A stretch of 64,000 nucleotides of DNA, from positions 2,294,001 to 2,358,000 of the forward strand of contig JACONQ010000004.1 in NCBI GenBank assembly GCA_014281115.1, in the 5' to 3' direction. The DNA comes from Laburnicola sp. R22_1. Taxonomy: Eukaryota; Ascomycota; Dothideomycetes; Pleosporales; Didymosphaeriaceae. The notes beneath the pieces were generated by a model. That model worked only from the letters and a program-made list of their open reading frames with translations. It had not been told where the DNA came from and made no database searches. Made by a program: the position numbers and the translations under genes. This document shows, in pieces, positions 20,511 through 33,634 of the stretch (position 1 is its first letter; every line of letters begins with the position of its first letter).

Positions 20511-20948
20511 AGATAATGATTTCATTCTCCTTCTTCTACCCCACCCTTAAACAAGAAACTAAAACACGTCCGCACAACTCACAGCAGATATGTATCCATT
20601 CCCCCATCAGTCCAAGTCGAAGCCCAAGTAGAGAAAGACGATGCTATACTTGCTCCATCTCACCCTACCATGCCCCAGTCTAGCACCTCTCTCCATCTAT
20701 ATTATATCCGCTAAGTAAGTACCGAAAGGTTTGCTATGCTTTTCCTCTTGAAAAGCCCTCATCCATGATTAGCCATTAGTAGTCCCAGCACAGAAAACAG
20801 AGAATAACATAGCGTAACAAGCCCTCACATCACACCACACCACATGAGAAACACACATCACCCTCTCCAATACATAAGAATCCATTCGCAAACGACTTTT
20901 CACTACCCACACACACACTCTCTCTACCCACCCCTCATCCAGAAACTC
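20511..20948. other. Intergenic, DOP1 3' side
   Basis: Contains a C/A-rich, purine-poor tract approaching the DOP1 stop. No gene recognised. Confidence 0.4.
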
Positions 20949-23900
20949 TCAACTACCCGCCCCTACTCCACCTCCCCCTACTCCACCTCCCCCAGCATCC
21001 CTCACCACACTCTCCCAAACACAAGCCCAATCCACTTCCCCACCCCCATACACCCCCTCAAACTTCAACATGCCCAACCCCCCCAAAAACGGCCTCACCA
21101 CCCTCTCCACCAACTCCCCCCTCGCCATCTCCACCACCTCCGCCCCCTCCTCCACCTCTAACGCCTCAACCAGCGGATCCAAACAGAGCCCGCGCTTCAC
21201 CCCCCCCTCATCGCTAGTAGAAGCATTAGGCTGCGCAACGAGCGCGCGCGGCGCCATCGCCGAGCCAGACGGCTGCAGCGCTTCTGCAATCTCGTCGGCC
21301 AAGCTGGTCGGGTACGTGGAAGTGGCAGGCTTGTAGACTGCGTCGATGGTATCCGAGATGTAGAGCCATTGGATGAGTTGGAAGTCGTCTGGGTCGAGGA
21401 GGACGAGTTGGTCGAGGAGTTTGCACGCTTGGAGTATACCCGCATTATTATAATGTTCCTTATTCTCGGCTTCGGGGAGGAGGCTGGAGAGTGCCGAGGT
21501 GAGCTCGCTGTTGATGGTGGGCCAGAAGGATGCGAGGTGGATGGACGACGTTTTGAGGATGAGGGCGCGCACGAGGATCAGCACGTCTGCGCGGGTTATT
21601 GACGAGGGAGACGAGGCTGGGGTTGCGCCGAAGAGTTCTACGATTTTTTCCATGAGTTGCGGTATGTTGGGGGTGAAGGCGTTTTCGACGCTTGCGAGGA
21701 CGAGGAGCGCGATGCGCCGCAGTGTGAGCTGCGTCTTGCGGTCTGCTTCTTGTCGTGCTGAAGACGCGCCTACGCCGAACATTATGCCTGCAGTCGTGGG
21801 TGGAGACAGTTTCGACAGAAGCTCTGGTAGACGGTCTTTGTCGGAGTGCGCCCATTGTGCCAGGATAGGCATCCATGATTCCTTGAGCAGGGAAAGAGGA
21901 GTATTGAAGAATCGCCCATCGTTGAACGCGTCGTAGAGCTCTTTTTTCCAGAACTTGTTCGACTGCGCAATCCTAGTCAGTGCTTGAAGTAAGTCCAGTA
22001 TGCCTTTTGAGACGTTTTCGGGGAACCCCTTGGCGCGGAAGGTTGGTCCGATGACGGATGTTGCAATGTTTGTTACGACATTCGTAACGCGCTCGTTCTC
22101 TACGAGGATGATAGAGAGATGTGGAACGATAGCGTTCAAGACAGAAACCACATCTGCTGCTCGACCCTGCGCAAGGCTGCCATTCGTTACGATGGCAGCC
22201 TTTTCTGTTGCTTTCATGTGGCCGAGATCCTGAAGGAAACCCATGGAGCGAGTAGTGAAGACGGCGGTCAGGATCCGCTGGAAGATGTCCTATTGGTTGT
22301 CAGAGCGGCGACTGTTCGGAAAAATTAGTACTTACTGCTAGTTCCTTCCTCATCTTCCGTTGCTCTCCAAAATTAGTGTTATCGACTTTTTGTCCAATGA
22401 CAGCCGTGAATTCTAGGAGCAATGGTAGAATCTGTCGATGAGGAAGCGGGTTTGCAAGCACATCTCGCAGAAACAAAGTGCAGTCCTGCCAAATTTCGTC
22501 CATAGCATCGTCTTCTAAAGATTTCGTGTAGTCGACTAGGAAAGCAACGAGGTCTGTATCTGTGAGATCAGACGTCAACGTAGACATGCGATTAGGGTCG
22601 AGGGCGTTCGGATTTGTGCGACTATACACAGCATTGAAGATTGCCGGTATTGTATGCTTCGGCTTCGATCCGTTCAGAACATTGAGCAGACCCATAATGG
22701 CAGTCGCTTGCGTGTCGTCCTTCGACGAATGCGACCACAAGACTGCGAGCGTCTCCAAACATTCCAGCGCTTCTGCGGCAAACAAGTGCTCCAGTATCCG
22801 CCTCGCCCGGTTGCGCATGCGCAGAGATGTGTATCCAAAAGAGGAAACCGATGTCGGGTCTTGCTGTCCACCATTCTGAGCATAGCCTCCCCAGGACCAT
22901 ATAGCGAAGCATATACGAACGGTATCTTGGAAGCACAGAAGCACTGTCAATCTGCTATTCGCAGTCGGTGTGCGCGCTTGGTTGGTCTCTGACGAGAATA
23001 CTCCGGACACCATGTTACCAAAGAACCCTTGGGGTTGCTCCGGTGACTTGTTCGCAGCGGACTTCGTTTCTTGAAACATGAGACGGTCGTGCGCTCTGGC
23101 AAGAATCTGCTCAAGACCATTAATGAGCGAGATGAGGGTCGACTCTGGAGCAATCTCGCCTGCGACCTGATTCAAGCAAAAGATGTCTTTCAGCTGCTCG
23201 AACGTCTTTCGAATCTGCTTGCAGAAACATTCCACTATAGGAAGCAAATTCTGGAAGATGGCGTCCGCAAAGAGCGGTAGCACTTCTACCAGAAAATGCA
23301 CCCAATCATCCAGCACAAGTCGGTTCGATGGAGAGGAGAACCCGTATTTGATTGTCTCTACTAACTGTGGTGGAGTTGGGATAGGTGCAGGGTCGACATC
23401 CACCGAGTCTCTGCTCATAGCCAACGATAACCTAGGACGGTGGGAAGTAGGGTTCGCCGCTTTTTGCTCTGGTGCTTGTTCGTCTATCGGTCGAACGAGA
23501 CGCAGCCGTAACGTCGAAAGAGATGCCTCGAGTAGAACACACTGTAAGGAAGGGTTTGCAGATCGCAAACGAGCCATCAGAGGTATTTCTAACTCTAGAT
23601 CTCTCAACGCTGGCGCAAACGGACTGCTATAGATTCGAGAGATGATGTCAACTGACACACGATACAGTTCATGCAAATATGATGCCTCGGCCGAATCTGC
23701 TTGGTTCATATTCAACGACAGAGTCCTCAAGCAGGTTCTTATGATCCATTCTTGTAGCGATATCCTGGAAGCCGCTTCGTTGAGTTGTGGAGCGGGCTCC
23801 TCGGCCAGCGTAGCCCAGGTATGTTGTGACGGCCGATTCAAGATGTGGTGGACGAGCTTCAAGTAGTAGAGGCAGTCTTTGCTGTCGTCCGCCGTGGGTT

Positions 23901-26778
23901 GTAATTTTTCTGGACTAGGGACTGAGCCTGGAGCCAACGTATCACCTGAGGACAGGCATTGGAGGGACTGTAAACGGATGACTAGAACTTCGAAGACTTT
24001 GTTGAGCGTTGGTAAGTCCTGGAGCCATGTTCGAACAACAGCCGCCGCCTCCGACCCTTCTTCGCCCAGCAGATCGAGAAGAAGTAGTACCGGCCTCATG
24101 AGGATTGAGTGAAAGCTGACTGCCTGGCTTGGGAGACCGGGGAGATTGATCGCACTCGTTCGCCGTGTTAGATTGCCTCGTTTCTCCGATTGTAGGCTAA
24201 GCTCGTGCATGGTATGCGTCCAGATCACCGCGAATCGACGACCGGCATCAGCAGCTCCAGGGCTTGAGGCTACTGTGGGCGCGTTCTGAATCAATAAAGA
24301 GGATATGGCTGCCTCTACAACACGGTGTGACGGTGACATAGTGTGCAGCTGCAGTATGCACCTCACCGCTTCCACGTGGTGCTTAGGCATCAGCGGAGAA
24401 AGGTACTGCCATAATGCAGCCACTAAGGGGTGAATTATTTCTGCAATTTGAGGCTCACTGATGTACGGATCAGAAGTCCTAGCAGTCTGTAAAGCTGTGA
24501 CGACTGTGCTCATAGCGCTTAGATGAGGAAAGGGTAATCGAATGTTGGATGGCCTGGAACGTCCCGATAAGATATGCTGAACAAATGCAAAAGGTTCCAT
24601 ATCGTTCAACGTATCAAAATGCTGAACCTTGAGAATGCCATTGGCCAGGATTCTGGATGATGTCTCGGCAGGAGTAAGAGATTGGAGTTCAAGGGAAGCC
24701 TTGAGCATCCGTGCAGATTCTTCAATAACAAGATAGCCGATTTCAGCAATGGCGAGAGGGGGCTCTACGACATCCAAACTCCCTTGGGACTCTTCATAAA
24801 ACGCCTGGATTTTCTGAAGAGCTTCGTCTGCTATGTGTGACGGAGAGTCACTTTCACTTTCGTCAGGGCTCCCTCTTATTGCCCTATCAGGCACGATTTG
24901 GACAAGAGAATCAATTATCTCAAGCGTGAGATCTACGATTTCTTGATGTTGAGGCGTTTTGCCAAAAGAGTTGCTAAAGGCACGGTTGAGGGCCGCAAGC
25001 GATGAAAGAATCATCAGTGGCATGTGATGGAGAAGCATTTCCTCTTCTTTGAGGTTGAAACGCGAAAGAACAAACTTGGATAAGCGCAGTTGTCGAAGTG
25101 CATCTTGCCGACTTGTTGCCTCGGGATCGAGCGAGGATGTCACCAATTGAATCAACTTGCCCCATATCAGACCGCTGTCGACGCCGTCAAAGAATGTACT
25201 TGCACTTCGCAGAACCTCGTCGACTTGAGTCTTCGTAGCTGTTTCGCTGTACAATTGAATGCTCTGTAGAGCGGGAATGAAGACTTCCGGGACGATCAAA
25301 CCACCCACTTCCCAGCGATCCATCAAGGACAGGCAGACACGGAACGGCTTTGCACGCTCTGCAGCAAGCTTGGCAGGTCGATTGATCATCTTCAAGACAC
25401 TCTGAGTCAGCGCCTCGAGGCCGAATTGCGAGAAATAGGCTGCATGGTAAGCTGAGGGATCTAGTGCTGCGCCATGTTTGTCTTGAGTAGGTGATGTGGC
25501 AGGTTCGCCACTGTCACCAGATGCTGGCTCCGGACCCAGGAACCAAGCCCACAGCCGGCGATTCAGACTCATGTCTCTGCGAGAAACAACGCCAGCGGCT
25601 GCCGCAACGATGCGTTCTCGATCTTCCTGGCCGATACGGTCCTGCAGTACGGGAGAGTCCAAGGGGAGGTGGCTGACAAGCAGGTCAAGGAAGCCCCGCT
25701 GTATCAACAGCTGGTCATCAGAAAGACCTGACTCAAAGCATCGCATAAGCAAGCCGGGCTCGGGCGAGATGGCGGCTTCTGCCTCGACTGGCAAGGTTGC
25801 AGACAATGCTGCGGCGTCAGACGGAGCGGAACCACGCCGCTGCGTGAGGCGAAACGTGGGCAGACGCCGCACAAGATAGGCAAGAGCGCCCTGCCTCCGA
25901 GACGCGTTCGTGATGGTCGCCAGGAAGAAGCACTGCCAGAAGTGCGACGACCCCGCCTCGCTGCGTGCGTCGGATATTTCGTCCGAGTGGCTTCTGACCA
26001 CGTCGCGCAGCTTGTCGAGTGCCGCTACCATGCGCTCAAAGTCCTCGCTGGTGTCGTCCTCCAAGCCCGGGAGTAGAGACAATATGATGGCTTTGAGCGC
26101 GGGCCGCAGGTCTGATCCATCTATTTTCAAGATGTGGTTCTCGAACACGGAGAGGAACAGCGGGCGGACCGAGAGGGAGGCAAAGGAGAGCACCGAGGAC
26201 AGGCCGGGGAAATAGAGGTTGAGGTCACGGGCAAGCGCCTCTGTCTGGCTCGGGTCAGCGAGGGCAGACCATGGGCAGGGCAGATGCATACACCAATGGT
26301 CGCGAAGAGATAGGCATAGACTTCGAGGGCCTTTTGGTGCACGCCAGAGGGCAACGTTGGATTCAAGCACTGCGCTAATCGGAGTGCGACTGCATCGCTA
26401 TGTGGGATCACCGTCGTCTCGGGAGGGTGAGACTGCAGAGCCTGGAGCACAGCCATATGAGCGCGGTTCCCCCGTGAAGACTAGACGGACATATTGACCT
26501 TCAGAAGCCTCCCCAGAAACGAGATGTAGTCAGCCCACTCCTGCTGCGCCGTGTCCCACAGGGCGAGGGCGCGTTCCATGCCCGCGGCATAGCGCCGGAA
26601 GCTCTTGTCCTTTTGCTGCAGCGCTGCGAAGCTCTAGTAAGCCTATACGGATGATACGGGGGCTGGCCTGCGACATACTGTCTTCGGCGCGGGTGCGCGT
26701 TGCGCGGGGCGAGGGCGACGAGCGGCCGGAGCCCGTGGGAGAGAAGAGCTGGCGTTTAGCAGACGAGTCATGAGCCAT
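20949..26778 (-). CDS. DOP1: DOP1 / Dopey-family endosome-Golgi trafficking protein
   Basis: Predicted 1872 aa from five exons: 26778-26679, 26623-26499, 26441-26294, 26240-22336, 22289-20949. All introns are 46-57 nt GT-AG and preserve frame. The N-terminus is the Dopey_N domain: DKSFRRYAAGMERALALWD, EWADYISFLGRLLK, ALQSHPPETT, LRLAQCLNPTLPSGVHQKAL, LYFPGLSSVLSFASLSVRP and LRPALKAIILSLLPGLEDD. A long helical middle follows, and a C-terminal Dopey region (RILTAVFTTRSMGFLQDLG onward) ends in a Gly-rich tail. In yeast Dop1 is essential and works with Mon2 and the flippase Neo1 at Golgi/endosome membranes. The fully assembled length is close to fungal homologues (about 1.7-1.9 thousand residues). 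Confidence 0.92.
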
Positions 26779-27063
26779 GTTGGGCCAGGCAGTAGATGCG
26801 GTGTCGGTGTGTCGGACGCAGAGCACTGGACATGCTGGCTGGCGCACTTTTGCGTCTTCTTGCGCGTCAGCCGGGAGATGCACCTTGGAAAGACGTCGCA
26901 TTGGAGCTGTCGGAAAAACACTGTTCCGAGAGATACGCCCGCGCTCGTGGTGATCACATGCCCGCGCGCCGTCCACGACACCTTCATCCATCATGACGCT
27001 GCTCCGCCGCACCGCGCTTCCGCTCCCCCACACTACCAGCAGCTCAGTGCAGTGACGTGGACA
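26779..27063. promoter_or_regulatory. Divergent promoter, DOP1 / PPxY protein
   Basis: 285 bp between the two start codons. GC-rich, with pyrimidine-rich sequence near the right-hand gene. Shared or overlapping promoter activity is inferred from spacing only. Confidence 0.4.
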
Positions 27064-27480
27064 ATGGACAATCCCCCGGTAAGATGTGCCTCGAGTGTAT
27101 TTCCATCAGACGGAGACTAACACCCCCAGGCTTCACGCGGCCGCGCTGTGCCTCCCCCACCACCACCATGTGACCAGCCCCCCATATACTCGCCAGATGG
27201 ACCTCCGCCCTCCTATGATGATGCTACGCACTCGGCATCTGCTCCGCTGCTCGTCGGCCCGCCCCCGAACTACGGCGCCTATCGCGCCTACTCAGACCCA
27301 GATGAGTCGTCTACCGCAAGCACCGAAGTCGAGGCATCGGAGAGTTCGTTGCCCCAGTGGATCGGTCAATTCCTCGTCGTCACCGTCTTCGTCGCCATCA
27401 TCTACAGCTTCTGGTCCTTGATCCACGACCCGCCCGATAGCCTCACCCATTTGCCTGGCCAAGGCCGTCATCCTGGGTGA
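27064..27480 (+). CDS. Small tail-anchored membrane protein with PPxY motifs
   Basis: Predicted 121 aa: exon 1 27064-27078 (MDNPP), intron 27079-27129, exon 2 27130-27480. The N-terminal half is proline-rich and cytosolic in type, with two PY motifs, PPSY (in PDGPPPSYDDA) and PPNY (in GPPPNYGAY), the signature bound by WW domains of Rsp5/NEDD4 ubiquitin ligases. After an acidic/serine linker there is one hydrophobic segment (FLVVTVFVAIIYSFWSLI) about 25 residues from the C-terminus. The layout resembles small membrane adaptors for Rsp5. The family is not recognised by name; the role is inferred from motifs. It is divergently paired with DOP1, another endosome-Golgi gene. Confidence 0.7.
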
Positions 27481-28090
27481 GCGCAAGCTCGTCATTTCGG
27501 CAACCACCATTTACAGCATATTTTGGCTTTTGGGTATGCTCGACATTGGGACCCTGCGAGAGGCACCATGACTAGCGCTTTCTGGATCCGCTGGCCCGCG
27601 AATCGTGTTTCGAGTATGGCCCGTTCAGTAGGAGTATCGAGTGTGCAGTCAGGAACAACCGCTTGCACATGCCACGGGTGGTTCATCTGAGGGAAGTACA
27701 TGGGCGGTGTATGCTATAAGAGCATGGGTGGTTTGTGCTCGAGAGGAGCATAGGTGCTGTATGCGAGGGAAGAACGTGAGTGATGTATGCGAAAGAAGAG
27801 CACGTAGGCCGTTGCTACGTGCCGTTCCTCTCAATCATGAAGAGTTGGCGACGATCATGACCTCATAACGCAGAAGTGCGTGCTGCGGAAAATACCTGCT
27901 GTGCTTTCGATTTTTGCATCCGCCATGGCTGCCTGTTACATGCTCTTGAAACTTCCAAGGTTGGCTATATCCCTCCCAGCTGTCTTCACTTCGTTCCAGT
28001 CCAGCACGATATATTCTTCCTGCCATATATAAGTATGCGATAGAGATTTAGCAATTTTTTTAATCAGCCTGGGTCCAGTACCATGGGGGC
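27481..28090. other. Intergenic with imperfect short tandem repeat
   Basis: From about 27690 to 27800 a roughly 27 bp motif (around TGTATGC followed by AGAGCA or AGAACG) recurs four or so times imperfectly. No protein recognised. Confidence 0.4.
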
Positions 28091-28160
28091 TTATTCATTC
28101 ATATACGTTTATAGTCAACTTAACCTTTTACAGATTATGAGACTTGACAGCACAACCGAG
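28091..28160 (+). repeat. Dispersed repeat family B, copy 2
   Basis: TTATTCATTCATATACGTTT through ACAGATTATGAGACTTGACA matches the copies at 18054 and 46733 (inverted). It stands alone here, with no RING gene nearby. Confidence 0.7.
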
Positions 28161-31100
28161 GATGCGAAGCATGACGCGCCATTGGAGCTTACTTTACTTC
28201 AACCATAGGAGCTTACTTTGCATCAATTGCCTTTATACCCTATACCTACTCCCCAGCAGCCAAGTCAGCGTGAACAACAGCAGTCTAGCGGCACGCGACT
28301 TCAACGTCAGACACACCAAGGACAGCCTTCCTCTTCGACAACATCTACTGCTAAGCCGCAGCTCCACCGAACAAACACAAAGCCACCGACAAAAATGCCA
28401 TGCTCCAGAGTCAGCCCCGCTCCCCCAACCGCTTTGACATACCGCCATCCATCCACTCTCTACCCGCCTTCTCCGCCATCTTCCTCATTCCAACTCAGAA
28501 CAAACACCCGCATCCTCTGTTCACAAACTCTCAACGTATGATGAGGATCCGGTAACTATATCTATACGAAACATGGCATCGATCGTACTCCCAGCCCAGA
28601 ATGTAAAGGCGTTGCATACCCCACGCACAAAGCACCTCGTCCCAACAATGCCAACACACAAGTCCGAGATGCATATGCATTCACATTAAGAAAGACGTTG
28701 TCCAAGCGTTGAGAAATCTTTTTCCAATATCCCAGCAGAGAATACATGTCTATGGGACAGACGAGCAGCGCGGACTGATAGCGACGTACGTATGCAGATA
28801 GGCTTTGCCGTCTGGTGGCTGGTGGATGGACGGCGAACAATGCCTGAAGAAGACTTCTGAGCGGCGATATACGATGGTAGAAGAAGACGTTCGTGATCGA
28901 AGCGGCAGAGGCAGAGGCAGAGGCGCAAGCACGCGAGATATTTTCCAGACATGATGTAGTGTGGTAGTGGACGACGAAGAATCGTGGTCTGGCGGTCCGC
29001 AGCGTCGTCCTGGCTTGGTGTTATGAGGAGGCTCTGGAACGTGAGTGGTTCGGCCTTGAATGGGGTTAACGATGATGATGGCAATGCCCTCATCCTCACC
29101 TCGTTTAATCCCATGACTGTGTCCATCTCTTCCATACTCTTTCCCGTCTACTTGTCTCGGTCTCCACGAGGCCCCCCCTTGGACAACCCCAGCGCAGCCT
29201 TGACAAAGCAAACAAACCTCGATAAACCCAACATACCCTCCAACTTAAAGACAAACCAACACTCTACATCCTTGATCACCTCTCAACTCAAGATGATATG
29301 ATATATTCACCACCGCGAAAGAACGCGGTCGTAAAAAGGAAAGACACGCCAACAGAATCTAGCGCAGCGTTCCATAACATTAACACAAGCACATCGCGTC
29401 GAACATGTTCGCTCATTTTGATTCCCCCAAGTCCCTTTCTTTCGAATCAGGCGTATACCGATTTCGACAAGACGACCGAGGACGAGAGGCGAGAAGTGGA
29501 AAGACATTCGACGTGCAGCTTGTAGTCACCGCTTCCGCGGATGCGGATGGGTTGCCACAATTGTTGAGCTGCGTCGACAACTTGCTGCCAGCTGATCGTA
29601 AAGTATTACTTTCGTCCATCAGCTCCACTTCTGCGTTACGCTGTATCCTCTCTACCGACACTTGAACGCCAACGAACAAAGGCGTAGAGATCGAGGACGA
29701 CGAAAACCTATAAGACTGACGACGCGGCGGATATACGCTCGTATGCAATCGACACGTGGTCTATCCCCATAGCTTTATGGGCTCCGCGTCCCTCCCAGTA
29801 GAATAGGTCCATATCATGATGCAACTGTTCCGACAAGCTCGTTGACCATGTCGCGGGCGCGTACACAGTCCCAAGGGAAAAGTCATCGCTTGCGCTCAAG
29901 CAAGCCATGAAAGCTTCCTCTCCAACGTGAAGCACAGTAGCAGAGTGAAAGTCCGGAACGAGAGCCCACGCACGCGCGGCATTCCTCGCAAAAGTCAGTA
30001 TTGCGAACGAAAGAGGACCCATCACGATTCAACTTGACTCGGGTTAGGTACCGATGCGACACCTGAGAGAGAGAAAGCAAGCTAACTTCTGAGCGTATAA
30101 AAATCCTCTTTCGTGTAATCGGAGCGACACTCACTCTTCGGAAGCGCCGCGCGCATGCCTCTTATGGAACTCGATGCGCAAATCACACACTTCGAGTAGA
30201 CTACGAGCGCTGTAGATTCGCGAGCTGCGACTAAAGTCCGCACGCTAGCACGATTTTCCCCCTACCGACAAGCAAGCCCTGGAGTGGATAGGATGCCGTG
30301 CGGTACCACCCACAAGGGAGTCGCGTACAAGCTGCAGCGTATGTTTGAGTTTCGAAATCTCCGTTTTAATGCCCGAAGCGTAAGCACTATGGGTTGCACC
30401 AGACAACACTGTGCAAGATGTACATCTCCGAATGCTGGGGCAGATACCACGTGCTACAGCGTACGATGAACGCGTTCGCAGCTGCAATGCAGCATGAATG
30501 CAGCTGCGTGCATGCCGTTGGCGGACACAATCCCCATGCCGCTACTAGGCTGCAGCCTCCTCTCAAGACTCATACACAGCAGTAAAGCGCAGCCAAGGAG
30601 TCGTGATGTTAGGTCGGCGATTACCAGCCTCCAGTCGGTGAGCGAGTCGACGAATAGATCGCATTCGGCAAGGGAAAAGCTTAACTCTCTGAAACAAGAC
30701 CGTTTACATAGCCACACCTCCCGATTGTGGTATAATAATAGAGAAATGACGGCATGTTGTCGGTGCAGCTTGCAATGCGGGGCATTTGTTTACTGTGCAT
30801 GCAACTCAAAGCCGCCGCTGTACGCATGTTGGACAAAGATAGGTGGGTGAGATGCGGCCTCTGCGCGGACCATCGTGAGATTGATCTGCGCTAATGCAAC
30901 CTAAGCAAATGAGGTACGGCTTGTGATTATGCCAATCGCTTGCACCTGCGAATCGCTGGTTTATGGGGGCGAAAGAGCTGTGCGATCGCAAACGCTGCCC
31001 GCATAAGCAGGCCGTGCCACGAGGCTGTAGAATTTCCGACGCTGTGGTTGGGTGCTTCATTAACCATTCCTATTGGACCAGAATGCATGCGGAGAAGGAA

Positions 31101-32752
31101 GACCACGCGCAAACAACGCGATCCTCTCCCATGACGATTGATAAAGCAGATGGCGGGTGCATCCGCTGCGCCGTTATCCTGGGCTTCCCATGAGCGAGGG
31201 CACGCCATGGCGGATCCCGTGGGAAGGGAAATGTCAATATGCTTAAATCTATTGATAGCGAGAGACGACGATTGCCATGATGGGGCACTGGGCAGTGAGC
31301 TAAGTTCCCCCGGTTCCAAGTAGTTTTTTCAGCGCGCTGTGTGCCATTTTAGGTATGTATGCAATGCGTAGCATACAGTTCCTGTGAGAATGGTCGAGTT
31401 CTAGTAGCCCTCCTGGCTGGCCAACGTAAGCCGCACGTAGGTATGCCTCCAAGTCAGAAGAGATAATGCTTGCGATTGCCTCGTCGTATAGGTAGGTAGT
31501 CAAGGCCGTTGAGCACCGACGCCTATACCGTAGGCATCTAAGCGCCGGCTACAGTTATTGTATGACCTATCGTAGAACACGCAAGTATGAACGATGATGC
31601 TGTTGACGTACACTTGCAGCATTTGGTGCAATGGGCTTGCTGGGGGCGGTTTCGAGTGCGACATTCCTTTTATCATGTCCCATGCCCGTATGGTGGTCCG
31701 TCAGTTGTATCTTTTTGAAAAGGGGCATACCGCGCAATGCTGCGTAATTTCACACTAAGATGTTTGATCTTGATAATGCCTCCATGGGGGCTGTTCTTGT
31801 CTTCCGACGCGGGACTGTGCAATATATTCATCCAGACTAGATGATGATACGAACGGGCGAGTAGGACCGCAGAGCCGCCGCCGAGTCTCCGCTTCTTGTC
31901 GCTTCTCATGATCGGATTCACCAGTTGAGGAGATGAAGAATTCCAAACAGCGCCAATGCGTACTCGCGCTTTTGCCCACGAAAAGTCTTGACGCCAGCTC
32001 CGCAAGCTATCGCAGTAGTGTGGTATCCGAATGCCATTCGTGCGGGAAATAATAAGACATGCCAAATCAGCCTTGTCAAAAGTCAGGCCACCAACTGGCT
32101 ACCGCCGTTTCAGATCTAAGCGGCTCCGGGCTACCCAACCAACACCTAGCGTGTTGTTCCCACTGGCCAAGTCCGATCAGGAAGGTGTCTGCAGTCTGCT
32201 AAGTTCCTGAACTTGTGAGTCTGTGTCGCGGAAATAGCCTCTAATTCACAAAGTGATTAACGTTCGTTTTTTACTTCCACAGTCTGTGACTCTGAGGTGA
32301 TGCATTGGTCGAGAGAAGAAGAGTGCGAAATGAAAAGGAGATCTGAAAGGAGAGAAGCAAGTAGATGTCGACAAATAGTTTTGTTTAGCTAGGAAATGCT
32401 TGTAACGCTTGCACACAGCGCGCAGGAGAAATGCATTCCCCGCGCCTTGGATCCCCAGCTCCTTTGTAAATCAATTAAACGCCGTAGCTATGCGATGTTT
32501 GCCGCGCTGGGCGTCTATACAGTGAATGTTGATAAAACGTGAAGTTGGGTATCGTGAACGATCGTAGAGGAAAGAAAGATACATCCGCACATTCGACTCC
32601 ACTCGACAGATGGTGTCCGCATGCGGATAAGAACATAGCAGGTTGGTTTCGGTTCAATCAGGCGTCTGTTCGACACCTGCGCCGGGCTACCAGTGCTCCA
32701 GACGTCTCGGAAGTCGTTAATCGCCGTTGATACGAACAATAGTAGAGCGCTA
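28161..32752. other. 4.6 kb gene-poor interval
   Basis: Ordinary base composition and many short overlapping frames on both strands, none longer than about 150 codons and none resembling a known protein. There is a (GGCAGA)n run near 28905-28925. It could hold long UTRs, non-coding transcripts or old degraded sequence; I cannot distinguish these. Confidence 0.4.
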
Positions 32753-33634
32753 CTATGCAGACATTGGCTTTGAAACTGTGCCGTTTTTAGAGGCTTTGAG
32801 GTGTATCCTTTTAACGTGATCTCGCTATTTCATCTGTTAGCCAGGTTCCGGGTTTTGTCATGTGTGCTCCGCTTGACCTACCATATTATCAACGCGACTG
32901 AACACTCTGTCGCACCCGTCCCAATCGCACAGAACGCCTGGGTTGTGCTTTGCCTCGTGTCTTGCGAGGTCCTTCTTGCTTGAAAAGCCACCGCCTGTGG
33001 CTTGAGGGCATCCTTCGTGGCGGCAAAAGAAAGATTTGGTGTGCCTCTTGTGATGCTTTCTTAAATCACAGCCCCTCGTGAACACTGCTCTTGACGTGCA
33101 GCCCGGGTATGCACAGCTCCAGGTGCCGTTTTTATTTGGAAATCCATACGCTCTGAGGTCTGGCGAGCTCGGCGAAAGCGAACGCGATGGTGATGGCGGT
33201 GACCTCTCCATGGGCCGATGTGACGGTACACCCAGGCTCGACGAAGCTGACAATGACCTTGCAGGTCGAACGCGACCCATGGACTGTTGCAAGTACCTAG
33301 AGTCCGGGGCGAGTGTTTGGCCAGTGCTCATTGCGGAGAGTGGTGGAAAGGATGAGTATGTTACGTGGGTGTGCGGGACAGGTAGAGGCTGTGAGGTCCA
33401 ATAACCCTGTTCTGGATATGGCGACCTCACTACTGGCTGGTAGTCGTGTGCTGACGAGTACATGTGTCCACCCGTAGGTTGCGTTGTGGGAGCCCGTTGC
33501 GTCATTTGATGGAGAGGCGGCGAGTACATTATTCTTGGAGGCGATTGACTAGAGCTGGAAGGGAAGAGGTGGCCCATTCCGTCGTTTTGGACCATGAGCG
33601 CCATCTCGGCCTCGGGAGAGAAGAAATTCGTCAT
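32753..33634 (-). CDS. C2H2 zinc-finger transcription factor
   Basis: Predicted 274 aa: exon 1 33634-32882, intron 32825-32881, exon 2 32824-32753. The N-terminal 170 residues are low-complexity Ser/Pro/Gln/Tyr, as in activation regions (LFPSSSSQSPPRIMYSPPLHQM, RSPPSPSRSLSPSSPD). The C-terminus has three consecutive C2H2 fingers: CAYPGC...CDLRKHHKRH, CRHEGC...DLARHEAKH and CDWDGCDRVFSRVDNM/RDHVKRIH. The last finger is completed only by splicing to the short second exon, which strongly supports the intron. It is nuclear and DNA-binding; its target is unknown. A GTG codon upstream (33649) is not needed. It lies alone between two gene-poor intervals. Confidence 0.85.
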
